Position numbers and translations under genes: made by a program
Shown here: positions 1 through 6,214 of the stretch, piece after piece
Layout of the letters: every line of letters starts with the position of its first letter
Position numbering within the stretch: position 1 is the stretch's first letter
The notes under the pieces: model-generated
Seen by the model: the letters and a program-made list of their open reading frames with translations, nothing else
Database searches by the model: none
Told to the model about the DNA's origin: nothing
From: Burkholderiaceae bacterium
GTDB taxonomy: Bacteria; Pseudomonadota; Gammaproteobacteria; Burkholderiales; Burkholderiaceae_C
NCBI GenBank assembly: GCA_023268425.1
Contig: JALRFN010000194.1
Coordinates: 1-7,702 of the forward strand
DNA: 7,702 nucleotides
Reading direction: 5' to 3'

Positions 1-1116
1 GACCAGTGCTACATGTGCGACCTGTGCTACATGACCAAGTGCCCGTACACGCCGCCACACGAATGGAACCTGGACTTCCCGCACACCATGTTGCGCGCCA
101 AAGCCATTAAATTCAAAAAAGGCGAAGTCGGACAAGCCGAGCAGTTTTTGGCCTCCACCGACAAGCACGGCATGCTGGCTGGCATTCCGGTGGTGGTGCA
201 AGCGGTCAATGCGGTGAACAAAACAGACATGGCGCGCTCGGCCATGGACAAAGTGCTGGGTGTGGACCCCAAGGCCTGGATGCCGGAGTTGGCGACCAAG
301 AAGTTTCGCTCGGCCGCTGCGCCTTCGGCGCAAACGCCGTCGGTGCAGGGTGAGCGCACGCCGGGCAAAGTCGCCATTTTCTCCACCTGTTACGTCAACT
401 ACAACGAGCCGGGCATTGGCCACGACTTGTTGAAGATCTTGGCCCACAACGGGATCCCGTACGAAATCGTTGAGAAAGAGCGTTGCTGTGGCATGCCCAA
501 GCTGGAGCTGGGCGACTTGGATGCCGTGGCCGAGTCCAAGGCGGCCAACATCCCGGTGCTGGCGCGCTACGCCAAGGAAGGCTGGGCCATCCTCACGCCG
601 GTGCCCAGTTGCACCCTGATGTTCAAGCAAGAAATTCCCCTGATGTTCCCTGAAGACGCCGACGTGCAAGCCGTCAAGGCGGCGATGTGGGACCCCTTTG
701 AGTACTTGGCGGCACGCCAACGCGACGGGCTGCTGAAAACCGATTTCAAACAAGGCCTGGGGGCAGTCAGTTACCAAGTGCCTTGCCACAGCCGCGTGCA
801 AAACATCGGCAAAAAAACCGAAGAAGTGCTCAAGCTGGTGCCAGACACCGAGGTCAAGTCGTTTGAACGCTGCTCTGGCCACGCGGGCACCTACGGGGTC
901 AAAAAAGCCCACCACCAAACCGCCATGAAAATCGGCAAGCCTTTGTTCAAAGCCATGGCCCAGCCGATCAAAGAGCAAACCCCCAACTACATCAGCTCGG
1001 ACTGCCCGCTGGGCGGCCACCACATCGCCCAAGGCTTTGAAGTCAATGGCTTGGGCACCCCTGAACTCGCGCACCCGCTGACCTTGGTGCGCAAGGCTTA
1101 TGGACTTCCAGATTGA
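1..1116 (+). CDS. Fe-S oxidoreductase with CCG (heterodisulfide reductase-like) domains, 5'-partial
   Basis: The frame is open from base 1, so the true start lies upstream; 371 residues and the TGA stop are visible. Numbered from base 1, the fragment opens with a ferredoxin-like cluster (C3, C6, C9 and C14-Pro), followed by PPHEW and DFP. The first CCG-type domain has C130 and C162-C163-G; C204 lies between the domains. The second has C262-His and C291-S-G-H, where Ser replaces the second Cys of the usual CCG. A final D-C335-P follows. The arrangement matches the GlpC/HdrD-like superfamily, which passes electrons through Fe-S clusters in the cytoplasm or at the membrane face. The DUF3501 gene follows after 8 bases, and in other genomes this pair often sits behind rubrerythrin, so a peroxide or redox role is inferred. 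The electron donor and acceptor cannot be read from the sequence. The family call is firm, the function is not. Confidence 0.88.
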   Translation, partial: DQCYMCDLCYMTKCPYTPPHEWNLDFPHTMLRAKAIKFKKGEVGQAEQFLASTDKHGMLAGIPVVVQAVNAVNKTDMARSAMDKVLGVDPKAWMPELATKKFRSAAAPSAQTPSVQGERTPGKVAIFSTCYVNYNEPGIGHDLLKILAHNGIPYEIVEKERCCGMPKLELGDLDAVAESKAANIPVLARYAKEGWAILTPVPSCTLMFKQEIPLMFPEDADVQAVKAAMWDPFEYLAARQRDGLLKTDFKQGLGAVSYQVPCHSRVQNIGKKTEEVLKLVPDTEVKSFERCSGHAGTYGVKKAHHQTAMKIGKPLFKAMAQPIKEQTPNYISSDCPLGGHHIAQGFEVNGLGTPELAHPLTLVRKAYGLPD

Positions 1117-1124
1117 GGTGAATC

Positions 1125-1718
1125 ATGCAACTGACCGGAACAATCACAGCCGACAACCTGATGAGTTTGGAGGCTTATGCCAAGTACCGCAAGGCACACA
1201 AGGCTGAAGTCATGGCCCATCGCCGTCTGCGCACGGTGACGCTGGGTGAGCACATGACCGTGCAGTTTGAAAGCGAAATGACGATTCGCTATCAAATTCA
1301 AGAGATGCTGCGCATTGAAAAGATCTTTGAAGAAGAGGGCATACAGGACGAGATTGATGCGTACGCGCCCCTGGTGCCCGACGGCCACAACTGGAAGGCA
1401 ACCTTGTTGATTGAGTACACAGACGTGGTCGAGCGTCAGCGCGAATTGGCACGTTTGGTCGATGTGGAAGACCGCATGTTTGTTGAGGTCGAAGGCCACG
1501 GCCGTGCCTATGCGATTGCCGATGAAGACCTGGACCGCGAGACCGACGAAAAGACGTCTTCGGTGCATTTTTTGCGTTTCGAGTTCAGCGCCGAGATGCG
1601 CACGGCGGTGCGTGCAGGCGCAGCCGTCAAGTTGGGTTGCGATCACACCAACTATCCAGCGCACGTGCAAATCGCGGCGGATACCCTGAGCAGCCTAGCT
1701 GGCGATTTGCGCGATTGA
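1125..1718 (+). CDS. DUF3501 family protein
   Basis: This is a 197-residue protein of unknown biochemical function. It resembles DUF3501 throughout, with LMSLEAYAKYRK near residues 12-23, AHRRLRTVTLGEHM at 31-44, TIRYQIQEMLRIEKIFEEEG at 53-72, VPDGHNWKAT at 84-93, and KTSSVHFLRFE then KLGCDH toward the C terminus. The single Cys172 beside His174 could bind metal or react with a partner, but this is speculation. There is no signal peptide or membrane segment, so it is likely cytosolic. The ATG is supported by GAGGTG at 1115-1120, which overlaps the stop of the preceding gene, so translation of the two is probably coupled. Its consistent pairing with the Fe-S oxidoreductase in other bacteria suggests that the two work together. 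The family assignment comes from memory of conserved motifs. Confidence 0.9.
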   Translation: MQLTGTITADNLMSLEAYAKYRKAHKAEVMAHRRLRTVTLGEHMTVQFESEMTIRYQIQEMLRIEKIFEEEGIQDEIDAYAPLVPDGHNWKATLLIEYTDVVERQRELARLVDVEDRMFVEVEGHGRAYAIADEDLDRETDEKTSSVHFLRFEFSAEMRTAVRAGAAVKLGCDHTNYPAHVQIAADTLSSLAGDLRD

Positions 1719-1732
1719 TGGTGGTTCTCGAT

Positions 1733-1775
1733 CACCGCGCAGAGCAGGCTGATGTGAGTGGGGCCGCGGTGTTTT
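1733..1775 (+). terminator. Candidate terminator after the Fe-S/DUF3501 pair
   Basis: CACCGCG (1733-1739) is perfectly complementary to CGCGGTG (1765-1771), and TTTT follows directly (1772-1775). The 7-bp GC-rich stem and short T run suit an intrinsic terminator 15 bases after the DUF3501 stop. The 25-base loop is longer than usual and the T run is short, so the call is weak. Confidence 0.3.
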
Positions 1776-1799
1776 GCAGCATCGGCGATTGCGCATAAT
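1771..1799 (+). promoter_or_regulatory. Possible promoter for the yaaA operon
   Basis: CATAAT at 1794-1799 matches five of six bases of the sigma70 -10 consensus and lies about 48 bases before the yaaA start. The -35 side is poor: GTTTTG at 1771-1776 has the right 17-base spacing but little consensus match. No clear OxyR half-sites were recognised by eye. The call rests mainly on the -10 box and on its position in front of a new gene group. Confidence 0.25.
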
Positions 1800-1832
1800 G
1801 GGTAACCGTTTCTGAAGTTCACCCATTAGCGC
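1791..1832 (+). promoter_or_regulatory. Long imperfect inverted repeat just before the yaaA ribosome site
   Basis: TAATGGGT (1796-1803) and ACCCATTA (1821-1828) are perfect reverse complements. The pairing extends outward through GCGC (1791-1794) with GCGC (1829-1832), leaving A1795 bulged. It extends inward through AAC (1804-1806) with GTT (1817-1819), leaving C1820 bulged. In total 15 pairs close a 10-base loop, ending four bases before the Shine-Dalgarno GAGGA (1836-1840). It overlaps the -10 candidate, so it could be a repressor operator. If transcription starts upstream it would be an mRNA hairpin next to the ribosome site. There is no T run, so it is not an intrinsic terminator. Confidence 0.45.
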
Positions 1833-1846
1833 TACGAGGATTGTTC

Positions 1847-2620
1847 ATGCTCTTGGTTTTGTCTCCTGCGAAGTCTCTTGATGAGTCGCCGCTGACGCGC
1901 AAAGTGGCGACCACCACTCCTCAGTTCATGGCGCGAGCCGCCGAGCTGATTGATGTTCTGCGGGAAAAGTCGCCTCAAGACATTGCCAGTTTGATGAGCC
2001 TGAGCGACAAGCTCGCAGGGCTGAACGTGGCCCGTTATCAGGCGTGGCGCGCCAAAGCGCCGGCGCAGACCAAGCCAGCCTTGTTGACCTTCAATGGCGA
2101 TGTTTACGAGGGTTTAGATGCCCCTACGCTGGACGACGCAGCGATGGCTTGGGCACAAGAGCACGTGTGCATCTTGAGTGGTTTGTACGGGGTGCTGCGC
2201 CCCTTGGATGCGTTGCAGGCGTATCGATTGGAGATGGGGACGCGCTTGGATAACCCGCGAGGCAAAAATCTTTATGCCTTTTGGGGGGCAGACATCACCA
2301 AGTACCTCAACGCGCGTTTGGCCAAAAGTGAAACGCCCATTTTGATCAATTTGGCCAGCGAGGAATACTTCAAGTCGGTGCAACCACGCGACTTGCGGGG
2401 CGATTTGGTGCATTGTGCTTTTGAAGATTTCAAAGGCGGCAAGTACAAGGTCATCAGCTTTTTTGCCAAGCGGGCCAGGGGCATGATGGCGCGCTGGATC
2501 ATCGATCATCGGGTCGAGTCAGCCGAACAGCTCAAGCAATTTGACGTCGAGGGCTACCGCTTCGAGCCTGCCGCATCGGATGCCAATCGCCTTGTGTTTC
2601 GCCGCCGCGTTGAGGCTTGA
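1847..2620 (+). CDS. yaaA: Peroxide stress protein YaaA (DUF328/UPF0246)
   Basis: The 257-residue protein has the usual YaaA length and conserved blocks: SPAKSLD (6-12), FNGDVYEGL (82-90), LSGLYGVLRPLD (110-121), YRLEMGTRL (126-134), LYAFWGADIT (142-151), NLASEEYFKSV (168-178), and GKYKVISFFAKRARGMMARWII (198-219). In E. coli, YaaA is induced through OxyR, lowers intracellular free iron and limits Fenton damage during peroxide stress; structural work on it reports DNA binding. The ATG at 1847 is preferred over an in-frame TTG at 1841, because GAGGA at 1836-1840 lies six bases before the ATG but touches the TTG. The resulting N terminus, MLLVLSPAKS, matches the family. The stop directly abuts the next gene's ATG, so this is the first gene of a coupled group. 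Nothing looks broken. Confidence 0.95.
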   Translation: MLLVLSPAKSLDESPLTRKVATTTPQFMARAAELIDVLREKSPQDIASLMSLSDKLAGLNVARYQAWRAKAPAQTKPALLTFNGDVYEGLDAPTLDDAAMAWAQEHVCILSGLYGVLRPLDALQAYRLEMGTRLDNPRGKNLYAFWGADITKYLNARLAKSETPILINLASEEYFKSVQPRDLRGDLVHCAFEDFKGGKYKVISFFAKRARGMMARWIIDHRVESAEQLKQFDVEGYRFEPAASDANRLVFRRRVEA

Positions 2621-5152
2621 ATGAGCTCGGCTGCGATGCCGCCGCTGACCGGCGCCGAGTTTGAGGAGTTGAATGCACGCTACCTCGCTGCATTTGAGCA
2701 AGGCCAATACGAAGACGCTTTGCGACTGGCCTTGGAGGGGACGCAGCGCCATGCAACCCATTTTTACTTTTGGATGCAGGCCTCCATTTGTGCCTTGTAC
2801 CTGCGGCGCTGGCAAGACGCCGCTGACTGGGGTGAGCGAGCGCTGCAGTTCCCAGGCGCTGGTTACAGTTTGTATGACAGCCTGGCCCACGCCTATGGTG
2901 AACTGAAACAAGTTGACAAGGTGCGTGCATTCGGGCGGCAGGCGCTGGAGCAACGCGACATCATGTACGGCCAGCGGGTGCCCGCGCCCGATTGGCCGAT
3001 ACCGCCGGCACCGGCGGCACCCGACGCCCAAAACACTGGGCGCAATTGGGTGGCTTTGTCTTTGTTTGGCGATCGAAGCAAGTATTGTGAAACAGCGGTG
3101 CTCAACGCCGAGTTGCTGCCCGACATTTACCCAGGCTGGTCCTGCGTGGTGTTTGTGGACGCGTCAGTGCCTGCGCACGTGATTCAGCGCCTGCACGGGG
3201 CCAATGCGTTTGTGCAAGTGGTTGATCATGAAGTGGCGCAGTGGCCGGGGCCCATGTGGCGCATGTTGGCGGCTGATTTGGTTGGTGCGCAACGCGTGAT
3301 CTTTCGCGATGCGGATTCGCTGATTTCTGAGCGTGAGGCTACTGCGGTCAATGAATGGGTGGCGAGTGGGCGGGCGTTTCACATCATCCGCGATTCAGGC
3401 TCACACACGGAGTTGCTGCTGGCGGGGTTGTGGGGCATGGTGGCCGGGGCCACACCGCCGATGCGCACTTTGCTGCGCGACTTTTTGGCCCGACCTGTTC
3501 AGAACCGACACTTTGCCGATCAATGGTTTTTGCGCCAGGTGATTTGGCCTTACGCACGGCGCAGTTTGATGTCACATGACAGCCAATATGGGTTCATGGA
3601 CGCGCGCCCGCTGCGCGTGCCACCGCCGCACCCGCACTTTCACGTCGGCTCACCGGAAGGGGCCGCGCTGGTGACTTTGCGTACAGGCTTGCCGCACGGG
3701 ACGACAGCGCATTGGACGCTGGTCACAGGCTCGGGTGATGCGTCACGGAAAGTGTGTACTTACCCGGTGAGCATCCAGCATGGGCTGGCTTTGTTGGAGT
3801 TGCCCTTTTATTACGCGCATCAAATTCAGCAAGGCGTGGCCAAAATCGATGTGTCAGCAGACCAAGCGGGTGATCTGGCTTCGGCAGCGAGCGCGAGCTT
3901 GGAGCAACGCAAGCGGGAATTTCAGTCGTTGTTTGACAAGCGAGATTTCGCAGCTGCTTTGGCGCACGCCCAAGCCTCTGTATCGATGTTTCCGCAAACG
4001 GCCTACTTCCTGACGGCCTGCACCTTGTGCTGCACGCGCTTGCAACGTTGGCAAGAAGCTGTGGATTGGGGGATGCGCGCCGAGCCATTGCCAGACATTG
4101 GCTTCAATTTATTTGACGCCTTGTCTTACGCGGCTTGGTCCTTGGGACGTGCAGAGGATGTGCGCCGCTGGGGCTTGCGGGCGTTGAGTCTGCGCGACGA
4201 GAAGTTTGGACGCACAGATGCCGCACCAGAACTGAAACCTGCCCCACGGCCACCACCGCCAGCGCCTGAGCGTGCGCACCGCAATGTGCTTGCCTTTTCG
4301 TTGTTTGGCGCTGATCCGAAATACGTTGAGCCCGCGGTGGAGAACGCAGTGGCTGTGCACACCATTTATCCGGGCTGGCGCGCTCGGTTCTACGTGGATG
4401 AAAGTGTGCCGAAGGAAGCGCTTGCGCGTCTGAGTCAATCGGGCGCAGAGGTGATTCATGTCGACAGCTCGTTGCGCTCTTGGCCAGGGGCGATGTGGCG
4501 TTTGCTGGCTGCTGATGATGAGGGCGTCGACCGGGTGTTGTTTCGTGACGCCGATGCCGTGGTCAGTGAGCGTGAGGCACGGGCAGTATGCGATTGGGTG
4601 AATGATGGGGCGTGCTTTCACACCATGCGTGACGCGGGCACACACACCGAGCTGATCATGGCCGGGATGTGGGGTGCTTTGACCGGTGTTTTGCCGAAGC
4701 TCCGGCCTTTGATCGAAGGCTATTTGGCGGAGAAAACTCCACAGGGCTTCGCTCGGCATTACGCCGACCAATGGTTTTTGCGCTCTCGGGTTTGGCCGCA
4801 TGTGCGTCAAGCTGTGTTGAGTCACGACAGCCAATTTGGGTTTGGACGTCATTTGCCGTTTTCGCCGCCTGAATCTTCTGCGCGAGCGAACATCGGTGGC
4901 TGCGTCGGCGGTTTGAATTGCCGGGTGTCTGTTCCCTGGCAGGACGGCGTTCGCGTGTCATGGTCAGCCCGATCTGCCACAAACCTTGACGAGAAGTGCA
5001 GCGGTGATTACCAAGCACCGGTGATGCAAGGCCAGTTGGCCGTCAGTTTGACCCAAAAGCAAATGCGTGCATGGCGGCGCGAGGAATTGGTGTTGCAATT
5101 GGATGCACAAGGACAAACCTTGGTGAAAAGATGGAGTCAAGCAAATGAGTGA
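2621..5152 (+). CDS. Tandem-duplicated TPR-glycosyltransferase-like protein (two full modules)
   Basis: This 843-residue protein is two copies of one module in tandem. Each copy has a TPR-like helical part (about 12-117 and 425-530; compare RRWQDAADWG at 62-71 with QRWQEAVDWG at 475-484). A proline-rich linker follows (about 118-138 and 534-550), then a glycosyltransferase-like domain (about 142-325 and 553-742), then a beta-rich C-terminal part (about 340-412 and 756-829). Both transferase domains have an RDAD segment (229-232, 642-645) that looks like a GT-A metal-binding DxD. Both also share SEREA, FH..RD.G.HTEL, AG.WG, ADQWFLR and SHDSQ.GF. Conservation of these motifs in both halves suggests both are functional. 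There is no signal peptide or membrane helix, so cytosolic action is likely; donor and acceptor are unknown. The ATG directly follows the yaaA stop, with TGAGG at 2611-2615 as ribosome site, and the 3' end overlaps queF. Transferase activity is inferred from motifs only. Confidence 0.85.
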   Translation: MSSAAMPPLTGAEFEELNARYLAAFEQGQYEDALRLALEGTQRHATHFYFWMQASICALYLRRWQDAADWGERALQFPGAGYSLYDSLAHAYGELKQVDKVRAFGRQALEQRDIMYGQRVPAPDWPIPPAPAAPDAQNTGRNWVALSLFGDRSKYCETAVLNAELLPDIYPGWSCVVFVDASVPAHVIQRLHGANAFVQVVDHEVAQWPGPMWRMLAADLVGAQRVIFRDADSLISEREATAVNEWVASGRAFHIIRDSGSHTELLLAGLWGMVAGATPPMRTLLRDFLARPVQNRHFADQWFLRQVIWPYARRSLMSHDSQYGFMDARPLRVPPPHPHFHVGSPEGAALVTLRTGLPHGTTAHWTLVTGSGDASRKVCTYPVSIQHGLALLELPFYYAHQIQQGVAKIDVSADQAGDLASAASASLEQRKREFQSLFDKRDFAAALAHAQASVSMFPQTAYFLTACTLCCTRLQRWQEAVDWGMRAEPLPDIGFNLFDALSYAAWSLGRAEDVRRWGLRALSLRDEKFGRTDAAPELKPAPRPPPPAPERAHRNVLAFSLFGADPKYVEPAVENAVAVHTIYPGWRARFYVDESVPKEALARLSQSGAEVIHVDSSLRSWPGAMWRLLAADDEGVDRVLFRDADAVVSEREARAVCDWVNDGACFHTMRDAGTHTELIMAGMWGALTGVLPKLRPLIEGYLAEKTPQGFARHYADQWFLRSRVWPHVRQAVLSHDSQFGFGRHLPFSPPESSARANIGGCVGGLNCRVSVPWQDGVRVSWSARSATNLDEKCSGDYQAPVMQGQLAVSLTQKQMRAWRREELVLQLDAQGQTLVKRWSQANE
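2654..3856 (+). repeat. Internal duplication, copy 1 (TPR-GT-beta module)
   Basis: Copy 1 covers about residues 12-412 of the large protein. Matching residues in copy 2 lie 413 positions later from the TPR part through the RDAD motif, and 416 later after a three-residue insertion before ADQWFLR. Some DNA is still nearly identical between copies: 3515-3535 differs from 4763-4783 at one base of 21. Boundaries are approximate. Confidence 0.85.
3893..5110 (+). repeat. Internal duplication, copy 2 (TPR-GT-beta module)
   Basis: Copy 2 covers about residues 425-830. It keeps the transferase motifs of copy 1 (RDAD, SEREA, HTEL, GMWG, ADQWFLR, SHDSQFGF) but has diverged in the TPR part and strongly in the beta-rich tail. 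Its proline linker is richer (PRPPPPAP near 542-549). The pattern points to an old duplication with selection on the transferase core. Confidence 0.85.
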
Positions 5153-5987
5153 TGTCCTGAGTGCTGCCCCGCTGGGCAAAACGTCTTCCACGCCACAAAC
5201 GTATGACGCAAGTTTGCTGTTTCCCATTCCCCGACGCATGACCCGTGACGAGTTGGGTTTGGACAGTGGGTTGCCGTTTTTGGGGCAAGACTTGTGGACT
5301 GCCTATGAGTTGGGTTGGCTCAACCTCAAGGGCAAGCCTCAGGTTGCCATCGCCTATATCCGTGTGCCGTGCGAAACCCCGAACATCATTGAAAGCAAGT
5401 CTTTCAAGCTCTACCTCAACAGCTTCAACAACAAGTGCTTGGCCAGCGCACAGGCTTTGATCGAAATGATTGAACGCGACATCAATGCCGTGTTGTGGGG
5501 CGATCACGTGATGGTGAGCAAAGCCAGCTGCCGATTGGTCACGTCTGATGAGTTTGCGCAGTGTCGGTTCGGCAGTTTAGAGGGCTTGTGCTTGGATCGC
5601 TTAGACATTGATGTTGGTGAAGAAGACACGGTTGACCTGCGGGTGGATGAAGACGCTGCTGTGGTGAGCGAGACTCTGAACAGCCACTTGCTGCGCGCCT
5701 TATGCCGCGTCACCGGGCAGCCGGATTGGGGCAGCATACAAATCGACTACACCGGGAAACCCATCAATCAAGAGTCGTTGCTTCGACATTTGATTTCTTT
5801 TCGCAACCGGCAGGAGTTCCACGAACCCCTGGCAGAGCGTATCTTTGTGGACATATGGCGGCAATGCAAACCGCTAAAGCTTTGTGTCCAGCTGCGGTTC
5901 ACCCGCCGTGGGGGCATGGACATCAACCCCATGCGAAGCAGCTATCCGAGGGCGATGCCAGACATACATCGCTTGGCAAGGCAATAA
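5145..5987 (+). CDS. queF: NADPH-dependent 7-cyano-7-deazaguanine reductase QueF
   Basis: QueF reduces the nitrile of preQ0 to the aminomethyl group of preQ1 with two NADPH, a cytosolic step of queuosine tRNA modification. The 280-residue length fits the long bimodular type (E. coli 282). Visible hallmarks are TYDASLL (19-25), the QueF motif ESKSFKLYLNSFNN (83-96), and catalytic Cys187 in LLRALCRVTGQPDWG, with Asp194 in the same block. FRNRQEFHE follows, with His226 and Glu227, and then RFTRRGGMDINPMRS near the C terminus. These correspond to the E. coli residues Cys190, Asp197, His229 and Glu230. The ATG overlaps the end of the preceding gene by eight bases (ATGAGTGA), with GGAG at 5133-5136 as ribosome site, so it is probably translationally coupled. 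No queC, queD or queE is seen nearby. The gene looks intact. Confidence 0.97.
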   Translation: MSDVLSAAPLGKTSSTPQTYDASLLFPIPRRMTRDELGLDSGLPFLGQDLWTAYELGWLNLKGKPQVAIAYIRVPCETPNIIESKSFKLYLNSFNNKCLASAQALIEMIERDINAVLWGDHVMVSKASCRLVTSDEFAQCRFGSLEGLCLDRLDIDVGEEDTVDLRVDEDAAVVSETLNSHLLRALCRVTGQPDWGSIQIDYTGKPINQESLLRHLISFRNRQEFHEPLAERIFVDIWRQCKPLKLCVQLRFTRRGGMDINPMRSSYPRAMPDIHRLARQ

Positions 5988-6032
5988 CAGGATTCGACCA
6001 AGGTCTTAGCAAGGGTGACGCCACAAGTTTGC

Positions 6033-6065
6033 ATGCGTAAGGTGGTTCGCGGCGGCCTTGCGCAT
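6033..6065 (+). terminator. Imperfect hairpin downstream of queF, possible transcript end
   Basis: ATGCGTAAGG (6033-6042) pairs with CCTTGCGCAT (6056-6065) over ten positions with one G-U wobble, around a 13-base loop. It lies 45 bases after the queF stop. No T run follows, so it is not a standard intrinsic terminator; it could protect the mRNA 3' end or be fortuitous. Confidence 0.25.
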
Positions 6066-6088
6066 CACCATGCACACCGGGTAATGGA

Positions 6089-6127
6089 ATGGGACGCCTA
6101 ATCCTCATCAGTGTTTTGAGTTTGTAA
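6089..6127 (+). other. Twelve-codon frame resembling the start of the downstream adhesin gene
   Basis: From the ATG at 6089 the frame reads MGRLILISVLSL and then TAA. The adhesin begins MMGNVILISVKVDG, so M-G-x-x-I-L-I-S-V is shared. At DNA level 20 of 26 bases match between 6089-6114 and 6755-6780, including ATGGGA and ATCCTCAT at the same offset. No clear ribosome site precedes it. It may be a relic of a duplicated gene start, or chance. Confidence 0.2.
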
Positions 6128-6141
6128 ACTTTCGTGAAATA

Positions 6142-6169
6142 TTGAAACAATTCAGTACTACCGTATGAC
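6142..6169 (+). promoter_or_regulatory. Candidate sigma70 promoter for the exported protein/adhesin pair
   Basis: TTGAAA (6142-6147) matches five of six bases of the -35 consensus, and TATGAC (6164-6169) matches four of six of the -10 consensus, with 16 bases between. It sits in the AT-rich part of the gap, about 45 bases before the next start codon. The 5-2-5 inverted repeat at 6119-6130 lies just upstream and could be a regulator site. Confidence 0.35.
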
Positions 6170-6214
6170 ATGGGCCCGTGTTAGGATCGATCAGTACCCA
6201 TTAAGTTTAAGCCC

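Larger units (their letters stand above)
5988..6214. other. Intergenic region between queF and the adhesin-associated genes
   Basis: This 227-base gap carries no gene I can support. The first half is GC-rich with one imperfect hairpin (6033-6065). The second half, from about 6100, is distinctly AT-rich. It holds a promoter candidate, the small inverted repeat AGTTT-GT-AAACT (6119-6130), and a direct repeat TCAGTAC at 6152-6158 and 6191-6197. Confidence 0.6.

Noticed and set aside
1098..1670. Minus-strand open frame of 190 codons over the DUF3501 gene
   Set aside because: It is antisense to a clearly conserved family member and the translation shows no family features.
2519..3031. Minus-strand open frame spanning the yaaA/module gene junction
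   Set aside because: It crosses two real genes on the opposite strand and its product is low-complexity without motifs.
4109..4852. Long open frame (247 codons) on the minus strand inside the module protein gene
   Set aside because: It lies fully antisense to a well-supported gene, its protein has no recognisable motif, and such shadows are common in GC-rich coding DNA.
5702..6040. Plus-strand open frame of 112 codons over the queF 3' end and into the gap
   Set aside because: It is mostly an out-of-frame reading of queF, with no ribosome site and no recognisable product.
6171..6180. Near-palindrome around GGGCCC
   Set aside because: It is short, a common restriction-site-like palindrome, with no spacing or partner that suggests a function.
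6196..6203. ACCCATTA recurring upstream of the exported protein, as in the yaaA hairpin
   Set aside because: A single 8-base match without its inverted partner is easily due to chance and gives no support for a shared regulator.
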